38,981 bases of DNA from Oscillospiraceae bacterium (GTDB lineage: Bacteria; Bacillota; Clostridia; Oscillospirales; Oscillospiraceae), in the NCBI GenBank assembly GCA_017397565.1, contig JAFQIL010000020.1, forward strand, positions 1-38,981, in the 5' to 3' direction. This document shows positions 24,548 to 33,907 of the stretch, in pieces (the first letter of the stretch is position 1; each line of letters begins with the position of its first letter). The position numbers were made by a program, and so were the translations under genes. Below the pieces are notes generated by a model, which had not been told where the DNA came from, did no database searches, and saw only the letters and a list, made by a program, of their open reading frames with translations.

Positions 24548-27500
24548 ATGAAACTGGCAAGCTTTTTCAAACGAATGCTATGCGTAATGCTGGTTCTGGC
24601 AATGGTTTGTCTGGAAGTAATTCCGGGCATGGCCTTTGCCGTCGGTCATGATCATGACCACAACCAGATCAGCTTTGAACGCGTAGACAACGACTCTGTC
24701 TCCGCCGGTCTGATCCCGGGCGGTCGGACGGAGATCACAGACGACGCGGCTTATGCGGACACAGATGTGGTTCGTGTATCCATCATCCTGAGCCGGAGTT
24801 CTACCATCGACGCCGGCTACAGCGCTATGGATATCACCGGCAATCAGGCTGCCCTCAAGTACCGCGAGGATCTGAAGAAGGATCAAACCAATATGGTCCA
24901 TCAGATCGAGCAGGCCACCCAGGCAGATCTGGATGTGGTTTGGAACCTGACACTGGCTGCCAACATCATTTCCGCAAATGTGCAGTACGGTCAGATCAAG
25001 ACCATCGCAAAGCTGCCCGGTGTCAAATCCGTGGTTCTGGAAAACCAGTACCAGCCCTGTGAGACTAAGGACGGCGAGATCGTTCCCAACATGGCTACCT
25101 CCGGTGCTCAGATCGGTACCGGTCCTGTTTGGGAGGCCGGATATACCGGCGCCGGTATGCGGATCGCTGTCATCGATACCGGTATCGACACCAACCACCA
25201 GAGCCTGAATGCCACGGCCTTTGAGTATGCACTGGCTCAGCTGGCTGCCAAGAAGGGCATGTCCAAGGAAGCCTACATCGAAAGCCTGGATCTTTTGGAT
25301 GCTCAGGAGATCGCTTCTGTGGCAGACGAGCTGAATGTCACTGTGGATCCTCAGCAGGCTTTTGTCAGCAGCAAGATCGCTTTTGCTTACAACTACCGTG
25401 ACTTCGATTACGACGTTACCCACGACAACGACGAAGAGGGTGATCACGGCTCCCACGTTTCCGGTATTGCTACCGCAAACTCCTGGCTGTATAACAGCGC
25501 AACCGGCAATTTCGGCAAAGCGCTGGACTATGCCTTTATGCAGGGTGTCGCGCCCGAGGCCCAACTTTTGACCATGAAGGTCTTCGGCAAGGCCGGTGCT
25601 CCCTACGACTCTGATTTCTTCGCCGCCATCGAAGACGCCATCGTATTGGGCGCGGATGCCATTAACCTGTCTTTGGGCAGTACCGCTCCCGGCCGTGGCC
25701 ACCACACCAACTCTCAGTACCAGCAGATCATGGACAGCCTTACCAGATCCGGTGTGGTAGTGTCCATTTCTGCCAGCAACTCCGGTGCCTGGGTGGAAAA
25801 TGCCGACAACGGCGGTTACCTGTACAACACCGATATCGGTATGAACACCGTAGGTCAGCCCGGTGCCTTCACCAACTCCATGTGTGTTGCCTCCGTTGAA
25901 AACGACGGTATGGTAGGCTACTACTTCACCGTGGGCAACGAGACCATCGTTTACATTGAAGAGCTTTTCAACAGCATGACGCCTTTGACCTCCCTGGCCG
26001 GCGAGCACGAATATGTGTTCATCGACGGTGTGGGTAAGGAAGCAGACTGGAACGCTCTGGCAGATGTTTTGCCCGGTAAGGTAGCCATCTGCTCCCGCGG
26101 CGAAACCAACTTCACCGAGAAGGCCCGTCTGGCTGTAGAGGCCGGTGCCATTGCGGTGATGATTTACAACAACGCCAGCGGCATTATCTACCTGGATATG
26201 ACCGAATATGCCGGCAAGGAGCCTGTTGTTTCCCTGACCCAAAAGCAGGGCGCCATTATTCGGGCAAATTCTACTCCGGTCTATGATCCTCAGGGCAACC
26301 TGCGGTATCTCACCGGCACCATGAATATCAGCAGCACCATCGGCAAGGGTGTATTCTCCAGCGAGTACTACACCATGTCCGACTTCTCCTCCTGGGGTGT
26401 TCCCGGCTCTCTGGAAATGAAGCCCGAGATCACCGCCCCCGGCGGCAACATCTTCTCTTTGGAGGGTCTTAACCCCAACGGCGGTGCTTACTCCATTAAG
26501 TCCGGCACCTCCATGTCTGCTCCTCAGGTGGCCGGTATGTCTGCGCTGTTGATGCAGTATATCCGGGAGAATAACCTGGACACCAAAACCGGCATGGACA
26601 TCCGTCATCTTACCCAGAGCCTGTTGATGTCCACCGCTACCCCCATTCTGGCAGACAAGGATAATTATTACTCCATTTTGCAGCAGGGTGCCGGTTTGGC
26701 AAACATCCACGATGCCATCAACGCCGACTCCTATGTCATTATGGGCGCAGGCACTAACTCCGGTGCCGCCGACGGCAAGGTTAAAGTCGAGCTGTTTGAC
26801 GATCCCCAGCGGGGCGGCGCTTATCGCGCAACCTTCACCGTACATAACCTGACAAATGCAGAAAAGGAAATTAATCTGAGCGCTGATTTCTTCGTTCAGA
26901 ATCTGCTTTCCGACGGCGAGTTCCTGTACATGGACTACGCCACCGCCATGATTGCCATGAATGTGGTCTGGACCATCGGCGGTGCCCGTGTGGTTTCCGA
27001 GGCTGCCGATATGTCCGGCCGGGACTTCAACGGCGACGGCCTTGTGAATGTTGAAGACGGTCAGCGTCTGCTGGACTACATCACCGGCACTGTTAAGTCC
27101 TTAAGCAACAAGGACAAGGCCGATGTGGACGGCGACGGCGACATCGACTCCCATGACGCTTATGTATTTTTGAGCAGCCTGTCCACCACCACCGCCATCC
27201 TGCCCGCCAACGGTTCTGTGGAGATCGCTGTGGACTTCAACCTGCCCCAGGCTACCAGAGAGCAGTTGGACGAGGCTTTCCCCAACGGCACTTATCTGCA
27301 GGGCTTCCTGTATGCCGAGACCGTGGACACCACCGGCAAGACCGGCACCGTCCACTCCATCCCCGTTCTGGGCTTCTACGGCAACTGGACCGATCCTTCC
27401 ATGTTTGATGTGGGTTCCTGGCCCACCTTTGATTCCGGCGAGGATAAGCGCATCCCCTACACCGGTATTCTGCGTGGCAATGAGTTCCAGGTCAGATACG

Positions 27501-30500
27501 CCAACGACCCCAACTACCATTACACCCTGGGCGGCAACCCTGTCATTACCGACAAGATCTATAAGCCCGAGCGTAACTCCATTAACTCCAGCAACTATTT
27601 CCACGGCATTCGCTTTACCCCCATCCGTCACGCCGATCAGTCCCGTGTGGTTGCGGTGAACAACACCACCGGAGCCGTTCTTCTGGATCAGAAGACCGGT
27701 GCTGTCAACATGGCTTACTATCCCAACTCCCTTTACGGTTGGCAGAATACCATGATGGTTTTGGAGACCAACTTCTCTCTGAAGAACACCGCTGAAAATG
27801 ATCAGCTCTCCGTCTCCTTTACCCTGGTGCCCGAATACTACATCGACGGCGCCGGCAATGTGGACTGGGATGCTTTGGGCGAGGGTGCTACCCGGTCCAT
27901 CGACCTGGTCATCGACAACACCGCGCCGGAGCTGAAGGGCGTCAGTGTGGACATGATCAACAACACCATGACCATCGTAGCTTCCGATAACCAGTACATC
28001 GCTGCCGCAGGTCTTTACAACAAGACCGGCACCCGCCGTCTGGCTGCCACCGGTTCCAAGGAGGACATCGCGCCCGGTGAAGCAGCAGAATACACCTTCT
28101 CCCTGGAGGGCATCAACGGCAAGAAATTCCTGGTTCAGGTTCATGACTACGCCATGAACACCACCACCTACCTGATCGAAATGCAGATCGGTGTGGATGC
28201 CGGTGTTCCCGACATGATGGCCTACGACCTGGTTCAGCGTCACTGGACCACCTTCACCAAGGACTTCGAGTACAACTACAAGGTCGGCACCCCCCGTCTG
28301 GAGTATGCAGACCACACTTACTACGCAGCTACCATTGCTGAGCACTATGTTTTCGCTTCTACCAACAAGGGCGAGCTGTTCGTCATGCCGGAGGATGACC
28401 TGTCCGACACCAGCTTTGTGGTGAATATGGGCGTGGTTCTTTATGACATGGCATATAACAAGGCTGACGGCAACATCTACGCCGTTACCGAAGCCGGCAA
28501 TCTGGTCGTCATCGACAAGCTCAGCGGTGAACTGACAAAGATCGGTCCCATGCCCAAGAACACCAACACTCTGGCTTGCAGCCCCGAGGGCGTGTTCTAC
28601 TTCAACGAGCTGGGTACCGGCCGGATCTGGTCCTGCACCCTGGAGACCATGGATGCCCCCACTTTGCTGATGGAAGATCCTTACATGACAGAAAAGGACC
28701 CTGTCAGCGGTGACCGGAACGGTACCGAGGGCAACATGGGTATGGAATACGACCCCAACAGAAACATGATCTGTTGGAACTCCCATATGGAGATTTTGGC
28801 CGGTTCCTACATCACCTTCGCTTACTATTATGAAATCGACCCCGCTACCGGCGAATTCACCCGGTATAACGACTTCTGGCACGAAATGAGCTGCCTGATG
28901 ATCCCGGACGAAACGGAAAAGGTAGACGACTGGGCCAAGCCCACCGACAAGGTTTCCGCGGTTTCTCTGAACAAGAGCAATGTAGAGGTCATCAAGGGCA
29001 CCAGCGCCAAGGTCATTGCCAACGTCCAGCCCTGGACCGCTACCAACCGTGATGTTACCTGGACCAGTGCGGATCCCAGCATTGCCACTGTGGATGAAAA
29101 CGGTGTGATCACCGGTATCGCTCCCGGTACCACCCTGGTTACCGCGGCTTCCAAGCTGGATCCCACCAAAACCGCTTCCTGCCAGGTCACCGTAAATCTG
29201 CTGCACGTTACCGTCAACGGTACTGTGATGGATACGGACAGCAAGACCACCTTCTTCTCCTGGAATATGGCTGAGGACGAAACCTGGAACCCCGGGGCAA
29301 CCCTGCCGCTTCCCATCACCTCCGCCACCTACTCCACCAAGCAGAACGCCTTCTACATGATGGAGATCTCCGAGGCGCTGAAGATGCACAAGATCGACGC
29401 CAACGGCAATCTGCTGGCCAGCGCGGACAACGAAAACGGCATTCCTCTGTGGGATATGGCCTACAGTGAATTCTTCTCCACGGATGAGAAGGATATGGTA
29501 ACCTCCATCTACTACTCCTATCTGCTGTCTGCCAAGGATCCCATGGCACTGGATGCCGTAGGCTTCGATATGGGCAGCATGTGCAGCTATCTGCTGGGCA
29601 TCACCACTGCCGGTCATGAGCAGCAGACCGACGAAGAGGGCATTGTCCACGAAACCGAGCATCTGATCCTGCTGGACAACGACGGTTATATCTGGGACTT
29701 CTGGGTATATGCCGTTGCAGAAGATGACGGCAGTGTGGGCTACAACGCTCTGTACTCCATCACCGGAAGCGACCTGCGTCTGGAGCTGCCCGGCTATGAC
29801 AACATGGAGCACATGTTCACCTCTTTGGTATTGGGCGAAGACGGCAATTTGTATCTGTCCGCCTACACCGGAGATACCAACGAGCTGTACCACCTGTCCT
29901 ACAATGAGGACGAGGAAAGATACCTTGCCGTAAAGATCGGTGAAATGGGCACCGATGTGTGGCCCGCCACCATCACCTCCGTCACCGTCAACGGCGGCAA
30001 CGCCACCAACGCAGTATTCCCCGAGCCCCAGCACACCATGTCCGCCACCAAGATCAGCCGGGAGCAGCTGGCTGCCGCCTCCACCAATGTGCGTTTCACC
30101 GAAACCGAGGCTGAGCGGAACTTCAAGCTGGGTCTGGCACTGAAGGGTGATCAGATCATCACCAACGCTGCCGGTGATTCTGCGGATACGCCTTTTGAAT
30201 TGGCTCTGGAAACCAAGACCTATGAGCTGGCTACCAATGCCGGTGCATACTTCAAGTTTACCGCGCCTTCTGCAGGCACCTATGTCATCACCATCACCCC
30301 CGAAGACGATGCGACCTATGCAGTCCGTCGGGAAATCCATCCGTCTTCAATGGCCATTTGGGACACCCAACCCGGTGCAGTCGAATTGGCAGAGGGTGAA
30401 TCTATTATTTATCGTATTCGCCTTTATAAGGAAGTAAGTAAGTACAACTACTTCCCCGGTAATGTGGTCATTACGGTAGCCGGTGAAAGCACCTGCACCA

Positions 30501-33500
30501 ATCACAGCAACGCTGCCAACATCTGGGAGTCTGACGACAACAACCACTGGCAGATCTGCGACAGTTGTCTGGCAAAGTTCAATGAAACACCTCATAGCTT
30601 CGGTGCATGGGAAAACGGCAAGAAGTCCTGCTCCTGCGGCAAGGAAGTCACCTGCCTCCACGAAAATCTCTCCGATTGGGTCACCACCGATGAGACCAAC
30701 CACTATAAGGTCTGCAACACCTGCGGCACAGAGGTTGACAAAGCTCCGCACAGCTATAACGCAGGCAGCTGCAGCTGCGGCAAGGCTGATCCCAATGCCC
30801 AACCCTGTAACCACAACTACGGCGGCTGGGTAGACGGGAAGAAAACCTGCTCTGAGTGCGGCGATGTGATCACCTGCCTCCACGAAAACAAGGGCAGCTG
30901 GGTCACCACCGACGAGACCAACCACTATAAGATCTGCAGCACCTGCGGCGAAGAGGTTGACAAAGCCGCCCATAGCTACGGCGCCTGGGCAAACGGCAAG
31001 AAGTCCTGCACCTGTGGCAAGGAAGTCATCTGCCTCCACGAAAACCTCTCCGACTGGGTCACCACTGACGCAGCCAACCACTATAAGGTCTGCAACACCT
31101 GCGGCGAGCAAGTTGAGAAAGCTGCTCACAGCTACTCCGGCGGTCAGTGCAGCTGCGGCAAGATCGATCCTGCCACCATCCAGCCCGGTGCAAATTCCCT
31201 GGTTCTGGGCAACAACTCTCTGGAAAGCGGCAAGGTCTACACATACACCGCCACCTATAGCGGCGGTCTGAAAATGATCTTCTCCAATCTGAGAGGCAGC
31301 GATGGCGAGCCTATCATCGACTACGTTTACGGCAGAGGCCTGCGGGTCAAGATCATGGTCAACGGCATCTATGTACCCCGTATTCAAGACTCCTCTCACG
31401 ATAACGAAACCAAGCTTACCGTAGCCCCCGGCGATCAGATCACCGTTGAGCTGGTTCCTGTGGATTCCTCTTTGGAAAACAACTTCACGGTTACCCTGAA
31501 TTTGTCTGAATCCACACCCCCTACAGCTCTGCATTTGGGCGAAAACGAGATCTTGCTGAATAACTACTACTCCTTCATCGCACCGGAAGATGGCATCCTG
31601 TACACCACCATCAAGGAGCTGTACTACGATTCCAGCTACTGCAGCGAGGTATCTTTGGGCTCCACCATCGTTTTCAAGATCAACGGTGCAAAGATTGATC
31701 AGTTCCGTAACCAATACCAGGTAAAGGCCGGCGACGAGATCTCCTTCCAGATCGGCCTGTCCTTCGGCGGTCAGCACAGCGCCAGCGCAAAGCTGGATCT
31801 GAGCTACGAGCGCTTCTACGAGCATCCCATTGGCTCCAGAGGCAACCCCTACAGCGTTGCTTACTCTGACTGCCCCACCGAAACCGTTAAGATCGCCGGC
31901 GGCACAAATGTGTGGTACCGCCTGGTGGGCTTCAGCGCAGACGCTTATCTGACCGTTACCGGTGAAAATGCCTACGTGATCGTAGGCGGCACCCGTGTTG
32001 ATGCCGTAAACGGCACGCTCACCGTTCCCGCCTACAGCACCCTGCAGATCGGCAACGCCGGCTCTCAGGAAATGAGCTATCAGCTCTCCGCCTTCATCCC
32101 CGAGGGTACCAAGGACAATCCCAAGGATCTGGTGGAAGGCGACAATCAGGCAACTGTTGGTTCCAGAGAAAGCTACTACTTCGACTTTGTAGCACCTCAG
32201 AGCGGTAAGATGACCGCGAAGATTTCCGGTACCAACTGGATGTACGAGCTGTTCTGGTATGCTGCCGACGGTACGCTGATGCAAAGCGTCGGCCCGAAGT
32301 ACGGTTTCCAGAATGACGCCTCTCAGATCTCCGTGAATGTGTCCACGGGTCAGACCGTCGTCATCCGGGTAACCACCATGACTTCCTCCTTCTCTCAGCC
32401 CGGCGGAACTATTTCCGTGAGCTTCCAGTTCGCTCCCAGCGGTGGCACAACGCCGCCTCCCAGCTGCCAGCATCCCAACCTGGCAACCCTTTCCTGGCAG
32501 TACAATGACACCTACCACTGGAAGATTTGTGATGCCTGCCAGGTAGAGCTTCTCAAGGCTACCCACAGCTACTCCGGCGGTGTCTGCGTTTGCGGCAAGA
32601 CCGATCCCAACGGTGGTAGCGGCAGCCCCTGCCAGCACACCAACGCAGCCGGTCAGTGGCAGTACAACGACAATCTCCACTGGCAGATCTGTGACAAGTG
32701 CCAGCAGCAGTTCAACACCTCCAGCCACGGTCACGGCAGCTGGGCAAACGGCAAGAAGTCCTGCTTCTGCGGTCACCAGATCGTTTGTGATCACGCAAAT
32801 GTAGGTGCATGGCAGTACGATGACGAAAACCACTGGAAGATCTGCGGCACCTGCGGTGAGACCGTAGGCAAGGCAGCCCATAACTTCCAGGGCGGTCAGT
32901 GCGTCTGCGGCAAGCAGATCGCTGTAGATAACACAGTTATCAAGGAGATCACCGCCGATTCGGACGCCACCAACGGTGTTGTTCAGATCACCTGGGATCC
33001 TGCCAAGATGACGCTGGTCGGTACGGTCGTTCATGCGGATTACTACTCCATCCAGCAGGAAAACGGCTCTATCACCATCGGCTACATCTCCCTGAGCGCC
33101 ATCCCCGCAGGTAAGTCCATCGTCACGCTGACCTTTGAGGCCGTGAACCCCGCTGACGCGGATGTGACTGTCAGCCACAAGCAGATCAACAATGAGCTGC
33201 CCGGTGAATGTGTCAACCATACCATTGTTACCGACCTGGCTGTACCGGCCAGCTGTACCACCCCCGGTCTGACGGAAGGCAAGCATTGCTCCGTCTGCGG
33301 TCTGGTTCTGATTCCTCAGGAGCCTGTCTCCCCCACCGGTCACAGCTTCACCAACTACATCAGCAACAACGATGCCACCACCACCGCCGATGGCACCAAG
33401 ACAGCCTTGTGTGATCACGGCTGCGGCGCAAAGGATACCGTTACCGATGTTGGCAGCATGCTACCCCCCGCCCCCTCCGGCTTGCTTACCTCGGATCTGT

Positions 33501-33895
33501 TCTATATCGGTGAAGACACCATCAGCAATGTTCCTGTTGGCACCACCGTTGAGCAGCTGAGAAACAATATCCGGGGCGGCAGCATCCGCATTGTCCACAA
33601 AAACGCCCTGGCCAGCGACAGCGTAAATGTTGCCACCGGTACTATCGTACAGCTGATGATTGGCGGTAAGGTCGTTAAAGAATGGACCGTCGTGGTCACC
33701 GGCGATCTGAACTGTGACGGTCAAATCACAGTGTCCGATATGCTGACCGTCAAGGCCCACATTCTGAATAAGAACCGGCTTTCCGGTGCTGCTGCTCTGG
33801 CAGCTGACACCAATGGCGATGGCTACATCTCCATTACCGACTTTATTCAGATCAAGGCGCACGTCCTGAACATCGGCTACATTATGCCCCAGTAA
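24548..33895 (+). CDS. Giant secreted S8 (subtilisin-like) protease with dockerin modules
   Basis: This secreted multidomain serine protease has 3115 aa. A signal peptide ends near AFA (residues 29-31) and is followed by an I9-like propeptide (about 70-170). The S8 catalytic domain (about 185-705) has Asp210 in IDTGID, His300 in DHGSHVSG, Asn411 in ASNSG and Ser655 in GTSMSAP, with a protease-associated insert (about 455-585). Then come an Fn3-like region interrupted by two EF-hand-like loops (DFNGDG at 826, DVDGDG at 859), beta-rich regions, a Big_2 domain (about 1465-1550), two blocks of Cys/His repeats (1983-2205, 2640-2790), a cohesin-like domain (about 2795-2890) and a C-terminal dockerin (DLNCDG at 3053, DTNGDG). 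The overall plan recalls lactocepin/C5a-peptidase-type enzymes. AAAGGAG precedes the ATG. The cohesin protein follows 12 bases downstream. Confidence 0.9.
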   Translation: MKLASFFKRMLCVMLVLAMVCLEVIPGMAFAVGHDHDHNQISFERVDNDSVSAGLIPGGRTEITDDAAYADTDVVRVSIILSRSSTIDAGYSAMDITGNQAALKYREDLKKDQTNMVHQIEQATQADLDVVWNLTLAANIISANVQYGQIKTIAKLPGVKSVVLENQYQPCETKDGEIVPNMATSGAQIGTGPVWEAGYTGAGMRIAVIDTGIDTNHQSLNATAFEYALAQLAAKKGMSKEAYIESLDLLDAQEIASVADELNVTVDPQQAFVSSKIAFAYNYRDFDYDVTHDNDEEGDHGSHVSGIATANSWLYNSATGNFGKALDYAFMQGVAPEAQLLTMKVFGKAGAPYDSDFFAAIEDAIVLGADAINLSLGSTAPGRGHHTNSQYQQIMDSLTRSGVVVSISASNSGAWVENADNGGYLYNTDIGMNTVGQPGAFTNSMCVASVENDGMVGYYFTVGNETIVYIEELFNSMTPLTSLAGEHEYVFIDGVGKEADWNALADVLPGKVAICSRGETNFTEKARLAVEAGAIAVMIYNNASGIIYLDMTEYAGKEPVVSLTQKQGAIIRANSTPVYDPQGNLRYLTGTMNISSTIGKGVFSSEYYTMSDFSSWGVPGSLEMKPEITAPGGNIFSLEGLNPNGGAYSIKSGTSMSAPQVAGMSALLMQYIRENNLDTKTGMDIRHLTQSLLMSTATPILADKDNYYSILQQGAGLANIHDAINADSYVIMGAGTNSGAADGKVKVELFDDPQRGGAYRATFTVHNLTNAEKEINLSADFFVQNLLSDGEFLYMDYATAMIAMNVVWTIGGARVVSEAADMSGRDFNGDGLVNVEDGQRLLDYITGTVKSLSNKDKADVDGDGDIDSHDAYVFLSSLSTTTAILPANGSVEIAVDFNLPQATREQLDEAFPNGTYLQGFLYAETVDTTGKTGTVHSIPVLGFYGNWTDPSMFDVGSWPTFDSGEDKRIPYTGILRGNEFQVRYANDPNYHYTLGGNPVITDKIYKPERNSINSSNYFHGIRFTPIRHADQSRVVAVNNTTGAVLLDQKTGAVNMAYYPNSLYGWQNTMMVLETNFSLKNTAENDQLSVSFTLVPEYYIDGAGNVDWDALGEGATRSIDLVIDNTAPELKGVSVDMINNTMTIVASDNQYIAAAGLYNKTGTRRLAATGSKEDIAPGEAAEYTFSLEGINGKKFLVQVHDYAMNTTTYLIEMQIGVDAGVPDMMAYDLVQRHWTTFTKDFEYNYKVGTPRLEYADHTYYAATIAEHYVFASTNKGELFVMPEDDLSDTSFVVNMGVVLYDMAYNKADGNIYAVTEAGNLVVIDKLSGELTKIGPMPKNTNTLACSPEGVFYFNELGTGRIWSCTLETMDAPTLLMEDPYMTEKDPVSGDRNGTEGNMGMEYDPNRNMICWNSHMEILAGSYITFAYYYEIDPATGEFTRYNDFWHEMSCLMIPDETEKVDDWAKPTDKVSAVSLNKSNVEVIKGTSAKVIANVQPWTATNRDVTWTSADPSIATVDENGVITGIAPGTTLVTAASKLDPTKTASCQVTVNLLHVTVNGTVMDTDSKTTFFSWNMAEDETWNPGATLPLPITSATYSTKQNAFYMMEISEALKMHKIDANGNLLASADNENGIPLWDMAYSEFFSTDEKDMVTSIYYSYLLSAKDPMALDAVGFDMGSMCSYLLGITTAGHEQQTDEEGIVHETEHLILLDNDGYIWDFWVYAVAEDDGSVGYNALYSITGSDLRLELPGYDNMEHMFTSLVLGEDGNLYLSAYTGDTNELYHLSYNEDEERYLAVKIGEMGTDVWPATITSVTVNGGNATNAVFPEPQHTMSATKISREQLAAASTNVRFTETEAERNFKLGLALKGDQIITNAAGDSADTPFELALETKTYELATNAGAYFKFTAPSAGTYVITITPEDDATYAVRREIHPSSMAIWDTQPGAVELAEGESIIYRIRLYKEVSKYNYFPGNVVITVAGESTCTNHSNAANIWESDDNNHWQICDSCLAKFNETPHSFGAWENGKKSCSCGKEVTCLHENLSDWVTTDETNHYKVCNTCGTEVDKAPHSYNAGSCSCGKADPNAQPCNHNYGGWVDGKKTCSECGDVITCLHENKGSWVTTDETNHYKICSTCGEEVDKAAHSYGAWANGKKSCTCGKEVICLHENLSDWVTTDAANHYKVCNTCGEQVEKAAHSYSGGQCSCGKIDPATIQPGANSLVLGNNSLESGKVYTYTATYSGGLKMIFSNLRGSDGEPIIDYVYGRGLRVKIMVNGIYVPRIQDSSHDNETKLTVAPGDQITVELVPVDSSLENNFTVTLNLSESTPPTALHLGENEILLNNYYSFIAPEDGILYTTIKELYYDSSYCSEVSLGSTIVFKINGAKIDQFRNQYQVKAGDEISFQIGLSFGGQHSASAKLDLSYERFYEHPIGSRGNPYSVAYSDCPTETVKIAGGTNVWYRLVGFSADAYLTVTGENAYVIVGGTRVDAVNGTLTVPAYSTLQIGNAGSQEMSYQLSAFIPEGTKDNPKDLVEGDNQATVGSRESYYFDFVAPQSGKMTAKISGTNWMYELFWYAADGTLMQSVGPKYGFQNDASQISVNVSTGQTVVIRVTTMTSSFSQPGGTISVSFQFAPSGGTTPPPSCQHPNLATLSWQYNDTYHWKICDACQVELLKATHSYSGGVCVCGKTDPNGGSGSPCQHTNAAGQWQYNDNLHWQICDKCQQQFNTSSHGHGSWANGKKSCFCGHQIVCDHANVGAWQYDDENHWKICGTCGETVGKAAHNFQGGQCVCGKQIAVDNTVIKEITADSDATNGVVQITWDPAKMTLVGTVVHADYYSIQQENGSITIGYISLSAIPAGKSIVTLTFEAVNPADADVTVSHKQINNELPGECVNHTIVTDLAVPASCTTPGLTEGKHCSVCGLVLIPQEPVSPTGHSFTNYISNNDATTTADGTKTALCDHGCGAKDTVTDVGSMLPPAPSGLLTSDLFYIGEDTISNVPVGTTVEQLRNNIRGGSIRIVHKNALASDSVNVATGTIVQLMIGGKVVKEWTVVVTGDLNCDGQITVSDMLTVKAHILNKNRLSGAAALAADTNGDGYISITDFIQIKAHVLNIGYIMPQ
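30494..31162 (+). repeat. Cys/His repeat block A inside the protease
   Basis: Five in-frame units (residues 1983-2205) follow the pattern CxH...W...HxxxCxxC...H...CxCG; the third is shortened. Units 2, 4 and 5 are strikingly alike at DNA level around WVTTDETNHYK, indicating recent tandem duplication. The spacing suggests small zinc-binding modules, though metal binding is inference. Confidence 0.8.
32465..32914 (+). repeat. Cys/His repeat block B inside the protease
   Basis: Three more units of the same CxH...W...HWxxCxxC...H...CxCG pattern cover residues 2640-2790, about 430 residues after block A. They are more divergent from one another than the block A units. The intervening stretch is beta-rich and free of the motif. 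Confidence 0.78.
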
Positions 33896-33907
33896 GGAGG
33901 ATCCCTT

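Noticed and set aside
30651..31110. Tandem DNA repeats that might suggest a CRISPR array
   Set aside because: The repeats are in frame, code for the Cys/His units and vary at third codon positions. There are no unique spacers of constant length and no cas genes.
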